NCBI RefSeq assembly: GCF_009720525.1
Contig: NZ_CP043930.1
Span: forward strand, 5,654,001 to 5,718,000
Source: Gimesia benthica
GTDB lineage: Bacteria > Planctomycetota > Planctomycetia > Planctomycetales > Planctomycetaceae
DNA: 64,000 nt
Direction of reading: 5' to 3'
Shown: positions 1 through 9,214 of the stretch, one piece after another
Numbering within the stretch: position 1 is the stretch's first letter
How the letters are laid out: every line of letters begins with the position of its first letter
Position numbers and translations under genes: made by a program
Notes under the pieces: generated by a model
Databases searched by the model: none
What the model saw: only the letters and a program-made list of their open reading frames with translations
What the model was told of the DNA's origin: nothing

Positions 1-726
1 TCCGAACGCCTGAATGCATTGATTGAAAATGTCTATGCTAACTCTGGTGATTATGAAGTCAGTCTCTTCTGCCTGGTCAAATCGAATTTCGACTGGAGAC
101 CATCTTCACAGGTTCGAAAGAAACTGTCACAAATCAAAACCAGAACTTATGACACTCCGGAGCAGAAGACCGCTATCATGCATCAACTGGTGCAACAGGG
201 GGATGGCGACTGTTTGGTTTTCACAACCGATTCCGTTCAGGAATTGAACGAACAATGTCTGACAGAACTGGTTGGCTGGACGACTCAAAACCCTGAGATC
301 GCATTTACGAGTTCGCTGGTTCTCGACCCCAATGAAACTGTGGTGGAAGCCGGTCTGATTGTAGACAAACATGGAAACGGCACCCCCCTGTTCAGAGACA
401 GTATTTTAAGACAATGGGGCTGGTTCGGTGGACCACTCTGGTATCGAAACTGTTCGGCCAGTAACCCCTGGATGGTATCCGTTGCCCGGTCGGAATATCA
501 GGGGATTGGAGGCCTTGATGACGAGTTGGAATACAGAAAAGCATTCATAAATCTGTGTGGAAAGATCAGATCGACCGGTAAGCGTGGGTTCGTGAATCCG
601 CATGCCAGGGTTAAGCTGGTTCAAAAACCTGAAAATGATATTCCAGCTTTCGACGAATCATTGACGGAAGATCCTTACTTTCATCCCTATTTTTCATCTG
701 CGTATCCATTGGAGCTTAAACATTGA
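1..726 (+). CDS. Glycosyltransferase, family 2-like (5' end outside window)
   Basis: The reading frame is open from base 1, so the gene starts upstream of the window; the TTG at 19 is only an internal codon. The visible 241 residues look like the C-terminal part of a GT-A fold glycosyltransferase: a segment GDCLVFTTDSV where the metal-binding acidic motif is expected, followed by a SSLVLDPNETVVEAG stretch typical of family 2 enzymes in polysaccharide loci. No membrane segment is seen. The stop overlaps the TTG start of the next gene by four bases, which indicates translational coupling within a glycan operon. The donor sugar cannot be told. The family assignment is by resemblance only, because the N-terminal nucleotide-binding half is missing here. 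Confidence 0.6.
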   Translation, partial: SERLNALIENVYANSGDYEVSLFCLVKSNFDWRPSSQVRKKLSQIKTRTYDTPEQKTAIMHQLVQQGDGDCLVFTTDSVQELNEQCLTELVGWTTQNPEIAFTSSLVLDPNETVVEAGLIVDKHGNGTPLFRDSILRQWGWFGGPLWYRNCSASNPWMVSVARSEYQGIGGLDDELEYRKAFINLCGKIRSTGKRGFVNPHARVKLVQKPENDIPAFDESLTEDPYFHPYFSSAYPLELKH

Positions 727-2000
727 TAAAAAGAAAACTGAAAAATGGGATTAAAAGTGCCCTGCGTAAGGTGCGTGCGTTCTTGCCTACAGAAACGGGG
801 GCCTTCGACCAGGCCGTCGCATTGGCACAAATCTGTGATTGTACCCTCGAAGATTTGAAAGTACCGCAGCAGAACTTTGATCGGGTGAATCCTGATGCTG
901 ATGCGCGAGTCTGTAACTGGTATTTACCCTACTTTGATAACGCCTTTTACGGCGGGATCATGACCATCCTGAGATTTGCGAACTACCTCTCATCAGAAGA
1001 AAATGTAAAACAGCGATTTCTGATCTGTTCTGACGGTGATCGAGAATTTATTGCAAAGCAGATTGCCAAAGCATTTCCCGGGCTGGCTGACTCAGAAGTC
1101 ATTATGCTGGATTCCCTTGAGGCACTGAATAATATCCCGCCATCCGATTATTCGATTGCGACTCTGTGGACTACTGCCTATATCCTGCTCAAGGTGAATA
1201 ATACGGGGCTCAAATTTTACTTCATTCAGGATTATGAGCCGCTGTTTTATGCCGCCGGCTCAACTTACGCTCAGGCAGAATTGCCCTACTGGTTCGGTTT
1301 TTATGGAATCGCCAATACTGTCAGCCTGAAAAATATCTATGAGCAGAAATACGGGGGCAAGGCCCAGTACCTGACACCCTGTGTCGATCGAACCGTGTTT
1401 CACCCCGGGTCTGTTCCCCGGGATCAGAAAAAGAAAAAAATCTTTCTCTATGCGAGACCAAATGCACCGAGAAACGGTTTTGAAATTACCATGACCACGG
1501 TGAAACTGCTGAAGAATATGTATCAGGACAAAATCGAAATTGTCTGTGCCGGGGGGAAATGGAACCCCAGTGACTATGGGCTGGGAGGCGTTGTTGAGAA
1601 TCTTGGGCTGCTCAGCTATCAGGAAACAGGCGATTTATATCGATCCTGTCACATCGGTTTTGTCATGATGATGACGCGTCATCCCTCGTATTTGCCTTTT
1701 GAATTCATGGCCAGCGGCACTCTGGTTGTGACCAACTATAACCCAGCCAATCTCTGGTTTCTCAAAGATGGCGAAAACTGCCTGCTCTCACCGGCCTCGG
1801 CTAGTTCGCTATGCGAAACACTGTCATTTGCCATCGATAATTATGATGACTTACAGGGCATTCGAGACCATGCATTGCGCTCGATCGATGAGAATCACAG
1901 CAGCTGGGAGACGGAGTTAAAGAAAATAGCTGAGTTTTTAAAAGCACCAGGCGAACCGAATGAAAATCTGAACTTTTACTCGATGAAGCATAGTGCTTAA
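723..2000 (+). CDS. Glycosyltransferase resembling WsaF-type rhamnosyltransferases
   Basis: A 425-residue protein with a two-domain GT-B pattern. The N-terminal half carries WYLPYFDNAFYGGIMTILRF, the aromatic-Gly-Gly motif I associate with WsaF-like rhamnosyltransferases. The C-terminal half contains IFLYARPNAPRNGFE and the acceptor/donor region HPSYLPFEFMASGTLVVTN with the usual Pro/Glu pair. It probably adds a sugar, possibly rhamnose, to a growing surface glycan on the cytoplasmic side. The start is a TTG overlapping the previous stop (TTGA); no in-frame ATG lies near the N terminus, so the coupled TTG is preferred. The gene sits third-last in a run of + strand glycan genes. Family recognition is fairly confident, the sugar specificity is not. 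Confidence 0.65.
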   Translation: MIKRKLKNGIKSALRKVRAFLPTETGAFDQAVALAQICDCTLEDLKVPQQNFDRVNPDADARVCNWYLPYFDNAFYGGIMTILRFANYLSSEENVKQRFLICSDGDREFIAKQIAKAFPGLADSEVIMLDSLEALNNIPPSDYSIATLWTTAYILLKVNNTGLKFYFIQDYEPLFYAAGSTYAQAELPYWFGFYGIANTVSLKNIYEQKYGGKAQYLTPCVDRTVFHPGSVPRDQKKKKIFLYARPNAPRNGFEITMTTVKLLKNMYQDKIEIVCAGGKWNPSDYGLGGVVENLGLLSYQETGDLYRSCHIGFVMMMTRHPSYLPFEFMASGTLVVTNYNPANLWFLKDGENCLLSPASASSLCETLSFAIDNYDDLQGIRDHALRSIDENHSSWETELKKIAEFLKAPGEPNENLNFYSMKHSA

Positions 2001-2027
2001 CCTGTTTTTACAAGGAATGTTCTCGGT

Positions 2028-2990
2028 ATGACTGATACGATGACCATGGACAAAGTTTCGACAAAACTGAGCGGTGCATTAGCCAAATCAACAGGCGAGG
2101 CGATGAAGGATAAAGTCTTCTACCTGAATAAAGGCCGGAGGCACTGGATCCAGAGCGCGGAATGGATCAAAGATCACGGTTTCTCATGGCCGGAAGATGT
2201 CCTGGAAATTCCCGAAGAAGTACTGATTCAGTTCCTGCCGGGCAGATCGTTTCCATCAAAACAATGGGGACAGAAAGAGTGGAATAATCCGCCGCGGAAC
2301 AGCAGTGTGGTTATGAGAGAAATTTCCGCATCGAAACTTTCTGGTACCGGAGTTGAATTCGGCGCAGGTGCAAATCCTTACCCGGTCCCCATGGATTGCA
2401 GAGTCAAGTATGCAGATTTATTGACTGCCGAACAGCTGGAATCAGAATTGTATCCCGGGCAGGTGTGCCATGACCTGATCATGCCCGATCTGCAATCCGA
2501 TTTCGATACGTTTAATGGCATCGAAGATGAATCAATGGATTTCATCATTGGTTGTCACGTGATCGAACATACCAAGAGTCCGATCAGTGTGATCAAAAAT
2601 GCGTATCAGAAACTGCGCCCCGGCGGTCAACTGGTCCTGGTGATTCCCGACAAAGAGAAAACTTTCGATCGGGCCAGAGAACTGACAACCCTGGATCACC
2701 TGGTTCTGGATCATGAGTCACCGGATAGAGCACGTGACTATGATCATTATATTGATTTTTATACGAATGCGACGGCCTACAATACGCCTGCAGATCAGCT
2801 GCAGGCTACGATTCAGGAAAATTTCGATAAGGAATTTGCGATTCATTACCATGTCTGGAATTACAAATCATTCAGTTCCATGGTCGACTACATTCAGAAT
2901 AATGTAATTCGATGGTCAGATGTCTGGTCTCAACCAACCTTGAACCATCCGGAATTCGATATTGAATTTTATTTTGTTCTGACAAAGTAA
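2028..2990 (+). CDS. Class I SAM-dependent methyltransferase in glycan locus
   Basis: A 320-residue soluble protein. The Rossmann SAM-binding motif is GVEFGAGANPYPVP (about residues 107-120), and the following strand ends in an acidic residue in VKYADLL. The segment DFIIGCHVIEHTKSPISVI and the later KLRPGGQLVLVIPD are standard motif II/III of the methyltransferase 11 family. AAGGA lies about eleven bases before the ATG. A 27-base gap separates it from the preceding glycosyltransferase. In this setting it most likely methylates a sugar or caps the glycan chain, but the substrate is inferred from neighbours only. Confidence 0.75.
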   Translation: MTDTMTMDKVSTKLSGALAKSTGEAMKDKVFYLNKGRRHWIQSAEWIKDHGFSWPEDVLEIPEEVLIQFLPGRSFPSKQWGQKEWNNPPRNSSVVMREISASKLSGTGVEFGAGANPYPVPMDCRVKYADLLTAEQLESELYPGQVCHDLIMPDLQSDFDTFNGIEDESMDFIIGCHVIEHTKSPISVIKNAYQKLRPGGQLVLVIPDKEKTFDRARELTTLDHLVLDHESPDRARDYDHYIDFYTNATAYNTPADQLQATIQENFDKEFAIHYHVWNYKSFSSMVDYIQNNVIRWSDVWSQPTLNHPEFDIEFYFVLTK

Positions 2991-3129
2991 AAGTAATTCC
3001 GAAGACTGAAAAGACACGATACACAGGAGTTGAGACTAGTACACTTATCAAATCGCTCTGTATGAGAAATCCCTCTTGAGATAGTTTGAATTGCCAGGGG
3101 CAGCCTGACATGTACGAATCGGTGCAGGT

Positions 3130-4026
3130 ATGGAAACCGTAGTAAGCATTATTGTCACTTATCATCCCGACTATGAAACTCTTGGTAGATTGTTCGATGC
3201 AATCATGCCACAGGTTGCTCATGTCGTTGTGGTGGATAACAGTGACGATGAGTCGTATCACAGTGAAATATCAAACATGCTCCCAGTAAATGGGCATATG
3301 ATTCTCCAGGGATACAACTCCGGAATTGCTACGGCTTTTAATACCGGTGTCGCCGAGGCAAAAGCATTAGATGCCAGTCATGTGATTCTGTTTGACCAGG
3401 ACAGCCTGCCTGCTCCGGATATGGTGGCATGTCTGCTCAATCACATGAATCAGGCGACAGAAAACGGGCAACGTGTCGCGGCCGTAGGCCCGAATTACGT
3501 CGACGTCAAAGGCCAGAAGTCATCTCCTTTCGTGAAGATGAAGGGGTTCCGGCTCTGTCGCGTCGAATGTGCCGAAAACGAAATCGTGACCGTCGATCAT
3601 CTTATCTCTTCCGGAAGTCTGATTTCCATGAAAGCATTGGATGATATCGGGCTGATGGAAGACGAGCTGTTTATTGATTATGTCGACACCGAATGGTGCC
3701 TGCGTGCAATCCACAAAGGGTATCAGATTTATGGAGTCGGTTCTGCCCGTATGAAACACGATCTGGGGGATGAATATGCACATCTCTTCGGCAGGGCTAT
3801 CCCGGTACACCATCCGCTTCGACATTACTACACTGTCCGAAACGGGATCTGGCTGATCCAGCAGTCATGGGTTTCCTTTTCCTGGAAAGTGATGGATTTT
3901 CGCAGATTATTCCTCATTTATCTGGTCTTTTCTTTCTTTGTCGGAAAACGCTTGCTCAACATGAAGATGCTTTCTCTGGGAATCTGGCATGCCTTGATCG
4001 GAAAGATGGGGAAGTATGGAGAATAG
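3130..4026 (+). CDS. Glycosyltransferase family 2, rhamnosyltransferase-like
   Basis: A 298-residue GT-A enzyme. The N terminus VSIIVTYHPDYETLGRLF and VVVVDNSDD form the nucleotide-sugar binding fold; the DXD-type motif is DQDS in ILFDQDSLPAPD (about residue 95), the form found in dTDP-rhamnose transferases of the RfbN/RgpB group. An EWCLRAIHKGY motif supplies the catalytic Glu-Asp region. A C-terminal hydrophobic segment (LFLIYLVFSFFVG) could associate with the membrane. It overlaps the next glycosyltransferase by 11 bases. It probably adds rhamnose to an undecaprenyl-linked glycan; the rhamnose call rests on motif resemblance. Confidence 0.75.
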   Translation: METVVSIIVTYHPDYETLGRLFDAIMPQVAHVVVVDNSDDESYHSEISNMLPVNGHMILQGYNSGIATAFNTGVAEAKALDASHVILFDQDSLPAPDMVACLLNHMNQATENGQRVAAVGPNYVDVKGQKSSPFVKMKGFRLCRVECAENEIVTVDHLISSGSLISMKALDDIGLMEDELFIDYVDTEWCLRAIHKGYQIYGVGSARMKHDLGDEYAHLFGRAIPVHHPLRHYYTVRNGIWLIQQSWVSFSWKVMDFRRLFLIYLVFSFFVGKRLLNMKMLSLGIWHALIGKMGKYGE

Positions 4027-4927
4027 CTGTTTGATATCCGTCATCATTGTCAATTTCAACTCGGCTGACAAATTATTGCTATGTGTACAGTCACTGGTTG
4101 ATTGTCAGCAGGACTTGGAAATTATCATCGTCGATAATGCTTCTCACGACGAGAGTCTGAAAGATGTGCAGCATACATTTCGTGCGCACCAGAATATCCA
4201 GTTCATTGAGAATCAGGAAAACATGGGATTCGCGGTGGCCTGTAATCAGGGCGGAGGGGTTGCCAGCGGCGACTATCTGCTGTATCTCAATCCTGACTGT
4301 AAAATCAATTCGCATGCGATCTCAGAACTCAGGGAATGCCTTGTGCAGAATCCTGAAGCGGGCATGACCGGCGGCCAGTTGCTAAATAGCGATGGCACAG
4401 AGCAGGTCGGGGGACGTCGTTTAATCCCCACTCCCTGGCGAACCTTTGTGCGTGTTTTTAAATTGCGCTGGCTGTCCCCCTTGTTTCCGCGGCTCTTTTC
4501 TGACTTCAATCTGCATCTCGAATCATTGCCGGACCATCCGATAGAAGTCGAGGCAATTTCCGGGGCCTGTATGCTGGTCCCTCGTAAGGCATATGACGAT
4601 GTGGGCGGATTAGATGAGGGCTACTTTCTGCACTGTGAAGACCTGGACTGGTGTATGAGTTTCCGGGAAAAGGGCTGGAAGATCATGTTTGTACCCGATG
4701 CGAAAATCTCACATTTCCAGGGAAGCTGTAGCCGTTCTCGCCGTATTTTTGTTGAATGGAACAAGCACAAGGGAATGGTGCGGTTCTATAGCAAATTCTT
4801 CCGCCACAAGTATCCAGTCGTGTTGATGTGGATTATCACCTGCGGAGTCTGGTTACGGTTCAGCCTGTTGGCCTGCTACTTTTCGGTCCGGCAGTTCTTC
4901 AGATGGTTCAAGGTCGCCGGTACCTGA
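4016..4927 (+). CDS. Glycosyltransferase family 2 (WbbL-like)
   Basis: A 303-residue GT-A glycosyltransferase. ISVIIVNFNSADKLLLCV and IIIVDNASHDESL form the UDP/dTDP-sugar binding domain, NMGFAVACNQG is a family hallmark, and the metal motif is LYLNPDCKI. The EDLDWCMSFREKGWK segment matches the acceptor-site ED-x-D-x-x-x-R pattern. A C-terminal hydrophobic stretch suggests membrane association. The ATG lies inside the upstream coding sequence, so the two are translationally coupled. It is the last gene of the + strand glycan run and converges on the - strand export operon, with only 83 bases between them. Substrate unknown; rhamnosyl or similar transfer is likely. Confidence 0.78.
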   Translation: MENSCLISVIIVNFNSADKLLLCVQSLVDCQQDLEIIIVDNASHDESLKDVQHTFRAHQNIQFIENQENMGFAVACNQGGGVASGDYLLYLNPDCKINSHAISELRECLVQNPEAGMTGGQLLNSDGTEQVGGRRLIPTPWRTFVRVFKLRWLSPLFPRLFSDFNLHLESLPDHPIEVEAISGACMLVPRKAYDDVGGLDEGYFLHCEDLDWCMSFREKGWKIMFVPDAKISHFQGSCSRSRRIFVEWNKHKGMVRFYSKFFRHKYPVVLMWIITCGVWLRFSLLACYFSVRQFFRWFKVAGT

Positions 4928-5010
4928 TCTTTGGTAAAGATGATGCGGAAGGGTAGAGGAATCACTGCAGACGCGGCTCACTCAGTTCTGGAAGATCATC
5001 ACCGTCGCGT

Positions 5011-5604
5011 TTAGAGCTCGAAGTCAAACAAGGCGGCTTCGACGCATTCGCAAAGAGTGTGCTCCAGAACCAGATGTACTTCCTGGATCTGGCTGGTCAG
5101 TTCTCCAGGGGCGATGACACAAACATCGCTCAATTCTCGCACTTTACCGCCATCGTGACCGGTAAACACGATACTCTGAATGTTACGTTCACGACAGACT
5201 TCCAGGGCTTTGACGATGTTTGGGGAATTTCCCGAGGTCGTGATTCCCAGAAAGACATCTGTTGAGGTCAACTTGCCCGCAATCTGGCGGGAGAAGATCT
5301 CATCGTAGCCATAATCATTGCCGATTGCAGTGATTATGGATGAATCCGTAGTCAGAGCCTCGGCAGGCAGTGGGGCGCGGTCTCTCGCCAGACGACTGAC
5401 AAATTCCGCTGCCAGATGCTGTGCGTCAGCTGCAGAACCACCATTTCCGGCGACATACAGACGGCCCCCCTGCTGATAGCAGTTCAATACGATATCAACG
5501 GACCGGGCAAATTCGGCCTGAGTTTCTGCGTTCTGCAACAACTCGTTTTTGGCGGCAATAGAACGCTCCAGGTTTCTGCAAATAATTCTGGCTGCCAGGC
5601 TCAT
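5011..5604 (-). CDS. gmhA: Phosphoheptose isomerase / SIS-domain sugar-phosphate isomerase
   Basis: A 197-residue SIS-domain protein of the GmhA family, which converts sedoheptulose 7-phosphate to D-glycero-D-manno-heptose 7-phosphate. Diagnostic segments are YVAGNGGSAADAQHLAAEF, SIITAIGNDYGYDEIFSRQ, LGITTSGNSPNIVKALEVC and, near the C terminus, IQEVHLVLEHTLCECVE. The frame is open further upstream, but the ATG at 5604 has a GGGAG nine bases before it and gives the usual family length, whereas a start at 5706 would overlap the ABC ATPase gene. It is the last gene of the exporter operon, 28 bases after the ATPase. Heptose in the exported glycan or its core is the natural inference; no other heptose gene is in view. 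Confidence 0.82.
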   Translation of the reverse strand: MSLAARIICRNLERSIAAKNELLQNAETQAEFARSVDIVLNCYQQGGRLYVAGNGGSAADAQHLAAEFVSRLARDRAPLPAEALTTDSSIITAIGNDYGYDEIFSRQIAGKLTSTDVFLGITTSGNSPNIVKALEVCRERNIQSIVFTGHDGGKVRELSDVCVIAPGELTSQIQEVHLVLEHTLCECVEAALFDFEL

Positions 5605-5632
5605 GGCGCTATGCTCCCGTATGATTGTGGAG

Positions 5633-6385
5633 TTATGTCTGGTATTCCTCTGACTCATAAATCTCCAGCACTTCATCGATCTCGCCCCGGGCGAATGGAG
5701 TTCCATTTTTCAGTAGAAGTGCGGAGTTACAAAATTCTCTGATGACATCGTCTGAGTGAGATGCAATGACCATGATCTTGGCCTTGTTCATGAATTCATT
5801 CAGCCGGGCTTCCGCTTTGTGGATAAAACGGGCATCCCCGGTGCCGATGACTTCGTCCATCAGCAGAATATCTGATTCGAGTGATGTCATTACGGCAAAT
5901 GCCAGCCGCATCAGCATCCCTGACGAGTAGACCCGCACCGGCAGATCGAGATATTTGCCCAACTCGGTGAAGTCGGAGATCTCTTCGAGTTTTTCTTCAA
6001 TTTCTCTGGTGGTCAGTCCCAGCAGACGTCCCCTGAGATAGATATTCTCGAACCCGGTGGCCTCCATTTCAAATCCCAGAGTAATATTCAGGGTAGAGAC
6101 AATCCGGCCCTCAATTTCCACTTTACCATTGGTGGGAGTATAGATTCCCGCCAGAACTTTGAGCAATGTGGATTTCCCGGCGCCATTGTGCCCGATCAGT
6201 CCCAGTCGGTCACCGTCGTTTAATTCCAGGTCAATCTGGTCCAGACCTGTAACGACCACCGTACCGCTGTCCCGGGTGATTTTGCCTCCCGTAGCAAAGT
6301 TCAACAACCTGTTTTTGACGGACCGGTCACCTGCCCCGATGATCGGGTAGTGCAGAGTCACATTTTCTACTTTTATCCTGGCCAT
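5633..6385 (-). CDS. ABC transporter ATP-binding protein, Wzt/TagH-type polysaccharide export
   Basis: A 250-residue ATPase. Walker A is GHNGAGKST (65-73), the ABC signature is YSSGM (153-157), Walker B is ILLMDE (173-178), followed by a D-loop and the switch His in IASHSDD. The insertion before Walker A and the GTGDARF segment are typical of polysaccharide and teichoic-acid exporters. The start used is the ATG at 6385 (protein beginning MARIKV), one base after the stop of the permease gene; longer forms would run into the permease. There is no C-terminal carbohydrate-binding domain like that of long Wzt proteins, so chain-length coupling must differ. With the permease it would export the glycan made by neighbouring enzymes. 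Confidence 0.88.
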   Translation of the reverse strand: MARIKVENVTLHYPIIGAGDRSVKNRLLNFATGGKITRDSGTVVVTGLDQIDLELNDGDRLGLIGHNGAGKSTLLKVLAGIYTPTNGKVEIEGRIVSTLNITLGFEMEATGFENIYLRGRLLGLTTREIEEKLEEISDFTELGKYLDLPVRVYSSGMLMRLAFAVMTSLESDILLMDEVIGTGDARFIHKAEARLNEFMNKAKIMVIASHSDDVIREFCNSALLLKNGTPFARGEIDEVLEIYESEEYQT

Positions 6386-6386
6386 A

Positions 6387-7178
6387 TCAAATCCAATATA
6401 CGATCCGGTCACGTTTAGCGGCATAAAGCAAGATGCTGACAGCGAAGCCTGCAATACAGATCCCTGCTGTGATCATCCAGGAATTCAAGTCTGGTGTCTG
6501 GTTCAATATGGGGGATCGCGTCAGATCGAGGAAGTAGGCGATGGGATTATAGTTGACGACCCAGCTGTTTGCTCCCACGAGCTTGGGTAACCACGTAATC
6601 GGTGAGACAAAGAACAGAACCTGAACCATACTTTGAATAATGGGGGCGAGATCCCGATAGCGGGCCCCAACAATCCCCAGAAACAGCGTGATCCAGAATA
6701 GATTCAGCAGGACCAGTATCAGGCCCGGCAATACTAGCAGTGTCTGCCAGGTAGGCCAAATCCCGAAGTAGAAGGTCACAAACATGATAAACAGCGCATT
6801 ATGCAGAAAGATGATCGTATTTCTTGCTAATGACCGGAAAACAAAGATCAGTAAATTGATCTTCATGTCTTTCAGATACGCTGCATTCTCTATAAAGATC
6901 GTGGGAGATTCGCTAAGTACCACTGCAATCAATGTCCAGAATAGATAACCTGCCGCCAGATTGGGCAGATACTCTTCCGGGGGAACGTTGAACAGTTTGG
7001 AATAAACGACTCCCAAGGCAATAATGAAGATTGCCATACTGATCGTGATCCAGAACGGGCCGATCTTCGACCTCCGATAACGGATCCGAATATCAAACCA
7101 TGCCAGAAACATACATAACTGGCTGGATTTGATCATATCGACCATATCTTCCAGAGCGAGTTTGACTCGATTATTCAT
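6387..7178 (-). CDS. ABC-2 type polysaccharide export permease (Wzm/TagG/KpsM type)
   Basis: A 263-residue integral membrane protein with about six hydrophobic helices. The N-terminal YRRSKIGPFWITISMAIFI is the conserved amphipathic entry region of ABC-2 polysaccharide permeases, and the C-terminal ...SWVVNYNPIAYFLDLTRSPIL matches the final family motif. It is the first gene of a - strand operon (permease, ATPase, isomerase); its stop and the ATPase start are separated by one base. It acts in the inner membrane, moving undecaprenyl-linked glycan to the periplasm. The upstream 510-base region must hold its promoter, but I could not single one out. Confidence 0.87.
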   Translation of the reverse strand: MNNRVKLALEDMVDMIKSSQLCMFLAWFDIRIRYRRSKIGPFWITISMAIFIIALGVVYSKLFNVPPEEYLPNLAAGYLFWTLIAVVLSESPTIFIENAAYLKDMKINLLIFVFRSLARNTIIFLHNALFIMFVTFYFGIWPTWQTLLVLPGLILVLLNLFWITLFLGIVGARYRDLAPIIQSMVQVLFFVSPITWLPKLVGANSWVVNYNPIAYFLDLTRSPILNQTPDLNSWMITAGICIAGFAVSILLYAAKRDRIVYWI

Positions 7179-7634
7179 TAAACATCTATATTATTGAATG
7201 GTAAGTGCTGACAATCCTGCGACAACGAGAGTCGGCTCCATCAGGTTGGCGGGCTTAGGGAAAGAACCGGTAATCAGCCTGGCCCGATTTCTAAAGCTTT
7301 ATCAGTCTCGGAACAGACTCAGGATTGCAGGATGTGGTAAAGACAGGTTGAACGATATTCAAAAGTCGTGGGTGTCAAAGCCTTTGGCTCAGGTTAGTTG
7401 GGCTGTGAATATAAAATCGCTGGTGGGGGAGTATAGTGGAATCAGTTCAAATTGAGCAACATTAATTCCGGGGTCTGGTTTTCGGCTCTGAAATGACGTA
7501 AACGATTGTCTGTTAATCGGATAAGTAAAGAGTTTCTCAACACGAAACCTGTCAGCGATCCCCCCTTTCCGGTTCCATGCAGAGAGCAGGGGGATTAAAT
7601 TTCGTGAATTTACAAGGATGATCAGAATGATGTA
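7179..7634. other. Intergenic region between divergent glycan-export and NAD operons
   Basis: No convincing gene. A small + strand open frame at 7198-7455 has no recognisable motif and no good ribosome site. The region should hold the leftward promoter for the export operon. Inverted arms ATCCCCC (7558-7564) and GGGGGAT (7589-7595), 24 bases apart, are the only symmetrical element noticed. Its role is unknown. Confidence 0.5.
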
Positions 7635-7662
7635 TTGAACTGGGCTAGATAGTGTCTATGAT
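7635..7662 (+). promoter_or_regulatory. Sigma70-like promoter of the NAD salvage operon
   Basis: TTGAAC at 7635-7640 and TATGAT at 7657-7662 are separated by 16 bases, close to the sigma70 consensus. The predicted transcript would start near 7669, and pncB follows with GGAGG at 7676-7680, eight bases from its ATG. The -10 box lies inside the inverted repeat described separately, as expected for a repressor-controlled promoter. Read directly from the bases; not experimentally supported. Confidence 0.6.
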
Positions 7663-7668
7663 ACACTA
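7650..7668 (+). promoter_or_regulatory. Candidate NrtR operator
   Basis: A 19-base inverted repeat, TAGTGT-N7-ACACTA, in which seven of the nine mirrored positions pair. It covers the -10 element of the promoter in front of pncB. NrtR repressors recognise palindromic sites with TAGT-type half-sites in front of NAD biosynthesis genes, and nrtR itself is the third gene of this operon, so NrtR autoregulation is the simplest reading. No second copy was seen in the gaps before nadE or nrtR. The symmetry is seen; the binding protein is inferred. Confidence 0.65.
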
Positions 7669-7688
7669 ACAAATCGGAGGAACTTACA

Positions 7689-9164
7689 ATGGCCCTGAAT
7701 AAAATCTACGATACTTCATTGACGCTCTTAACAGACCTGTATCAGCTGACGATGGCTCACGGATACTGGAAAACAGGGAGAGCAGAACAGGAAGCCGTCT
7801 TTCACCTCTTCTTTCGCAAAAATCCGTTCCAGGGTGGTTACACCATCGCAGCCGGGCTGGAATACGCTCTGGAATATATCAGGCACTTCCAGTTCAGCGA
7901 AGATGATCTCAGTTATCTGAAGACACTGGAAGGCAATGATGGCCGCCAGTTGTTCTCCAGTGGCTTTCTGGAATACCTGGCGGATCTGCGGATCACCTGT
8001 GATCTGGCAGCGGTTCCGGAAGGGACCGTGGTCTTTCCCCACGAACCTCTGGTGCGGGTTACGGGACCGATTCTGCAGTGTCAGTTGCTGGAAACCGCTC
8101 TACTGAATCTGATCAACTTTCAGACGCTGATCGCCACCAAGTCGGCCCGCATCTGTACCGCCACGGGCGGAGATCCGGTTCTGGAGTTCGGTTTAAGAAG
8201 GGCTCAGGGAATCGATGGCGGCCTGGCAGCCAGTCGAGCCGCCTACATTGGTGGGTGTGCAGCCACATCCAATGTGCTGGCCGGTAAGCTATTCGGAATT
8301 CCCGTCAAAGGGACACACGCTCACAGCTGGGTCATGTCCTACGATGACGAGCTTTCCGCCTTCGAAGATTACGCCCGGGCTATGCCTAATAACTGCGTCT
8401 TCCTCGTCGATACCTACGATACACTCGATGGAGTCCGCAATGCGGTTCGGGTCGGGATTCAGTTAAAGGAGTCAGGTCATCAAATGGTGGGGATCCGGCT
8501 CGATTCGGGAGATCTCGCGTATCTCAGTATCGAAGCCAGACGCCTGCTGGATGAAGCGGGTTTGACGGAAGCCGCGATCGTCGCCAGCAATGACCTGGAT
8601 GAAACCACCATCAGCAGCCTCAAAATGCAGGGAGCCAAGATCGCCGTCTGGGGTGTGGGCACTCGTCTGGTGACCGCCTTCGAACAACCCGCCCTGGGAG
8701 GGGTTTACAAACTGGGAGCGATCAGGAATGAAGACCAGGAATGGGAACCCCGTTTGAAACTGTCCGAACAGGCCATCAAGACCTCTACCCCTGGAATTTT
8801 ACAGACCAGACGCTATCTGAATGAAAACGGGGCCGTGGCCGACATGATCTTTAATGAACTTGCTCCGCCATCCTCGGAACGAAGCGTGCTGATCGATCCT
8901 CTGGATCTGACGCGGCGACGGGTGCTGGACGATAAATTTGACTCACAGGACCTGTTGATCCCCGTAGTCCAGCAGGGGGAGATCGTTCATCAACACGAAT
9001 CATTGTCAGTCATTCGCGAACGGGCACAGCAGCAGTTGGATCTGTTCCACGTGGGCATTCAGCGTCATCTGGATCCACACGAATATCCCGTTGGTCTGGA
9101 ACAGGGGCTGTATGATTACAAAACCGAACAGATTCTGCAGGCAAGAAAATTAAATCATCAGTGA
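7689..9164 (+). CDS. pncB: Nicotinate phosphoribosyltransferase
   Basis: A 491-residue cytoplasmic enzyme that joins nicotinate and PRPP to form nicotinate mononucleotide, the entry step of the Preiss-Handler salvage route. Length and motifs fit the long bacterial form: [15 protein letters not shown] near residue 15, [55 protein letters not shown] (the PRPP-site aspartates) and [13 protein letters not shown]. The ATG follows GGAGG by eight bases. It is the first gene of an operon with nadE, nrtR, a glycohydrolase, pncA and kptA. Its promoter carries the putative NrtR operator, so it is likely repressed when NAD supply is ample. Confidence 0.95.
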   Translation: MALNKIYDTSLTLLTDLYQLTMAHGYWKTGRAEQEAVFHLFFRKNPFQGGYTIAAGLEYALEYIRHFQFSEDDLSYLKTLEGNDGRQLFSSGFLEYLADLRITCDLAAVPEGTVVFPHEPLVRVTGPILQCQLLETALLNLINFQTLIATKSARICTATGGDPVLEFGLRRAQGIDGGLAASRAAYIGGCAATSNVLAGKLFGIPVKGTHAHSWVMSYDDELSAFEDYARAMPNNCVFLVDTYDTLDGVRNAVRVGIQLKESGHQMVGIRLDSGDLAYLSIEARRLLDEAGLTEAAIVASNDLDETTISSLKMQGAKIAVWGVGTRLVTAFEQPALGGVYKLGAIRNEDQEWEPRLKLSEQAIKTSTPGILQTRRYLNENGAVADMIFNELAPPSSERSVLIDPLDLTRRRVLDDKFDSQDLLIPVVQQGEIVHQHESLSVIRERAQQQLDLFHVGIQRHLDPHEYPVGLEQGLYDYKTEQILQARKLNHQ

Positions 9165-9214
9165 CACACGGAACCATGAATCAAGCTCATGCTGAATAAT
9201 GAAATGAACCAGCC

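Noticed and set aside
7198..7455. An 85-codon + strand frame in front of the NAD operon
   Set aside because: No ribosome site, no motif and no relation to neighbours; treated as intergenic.
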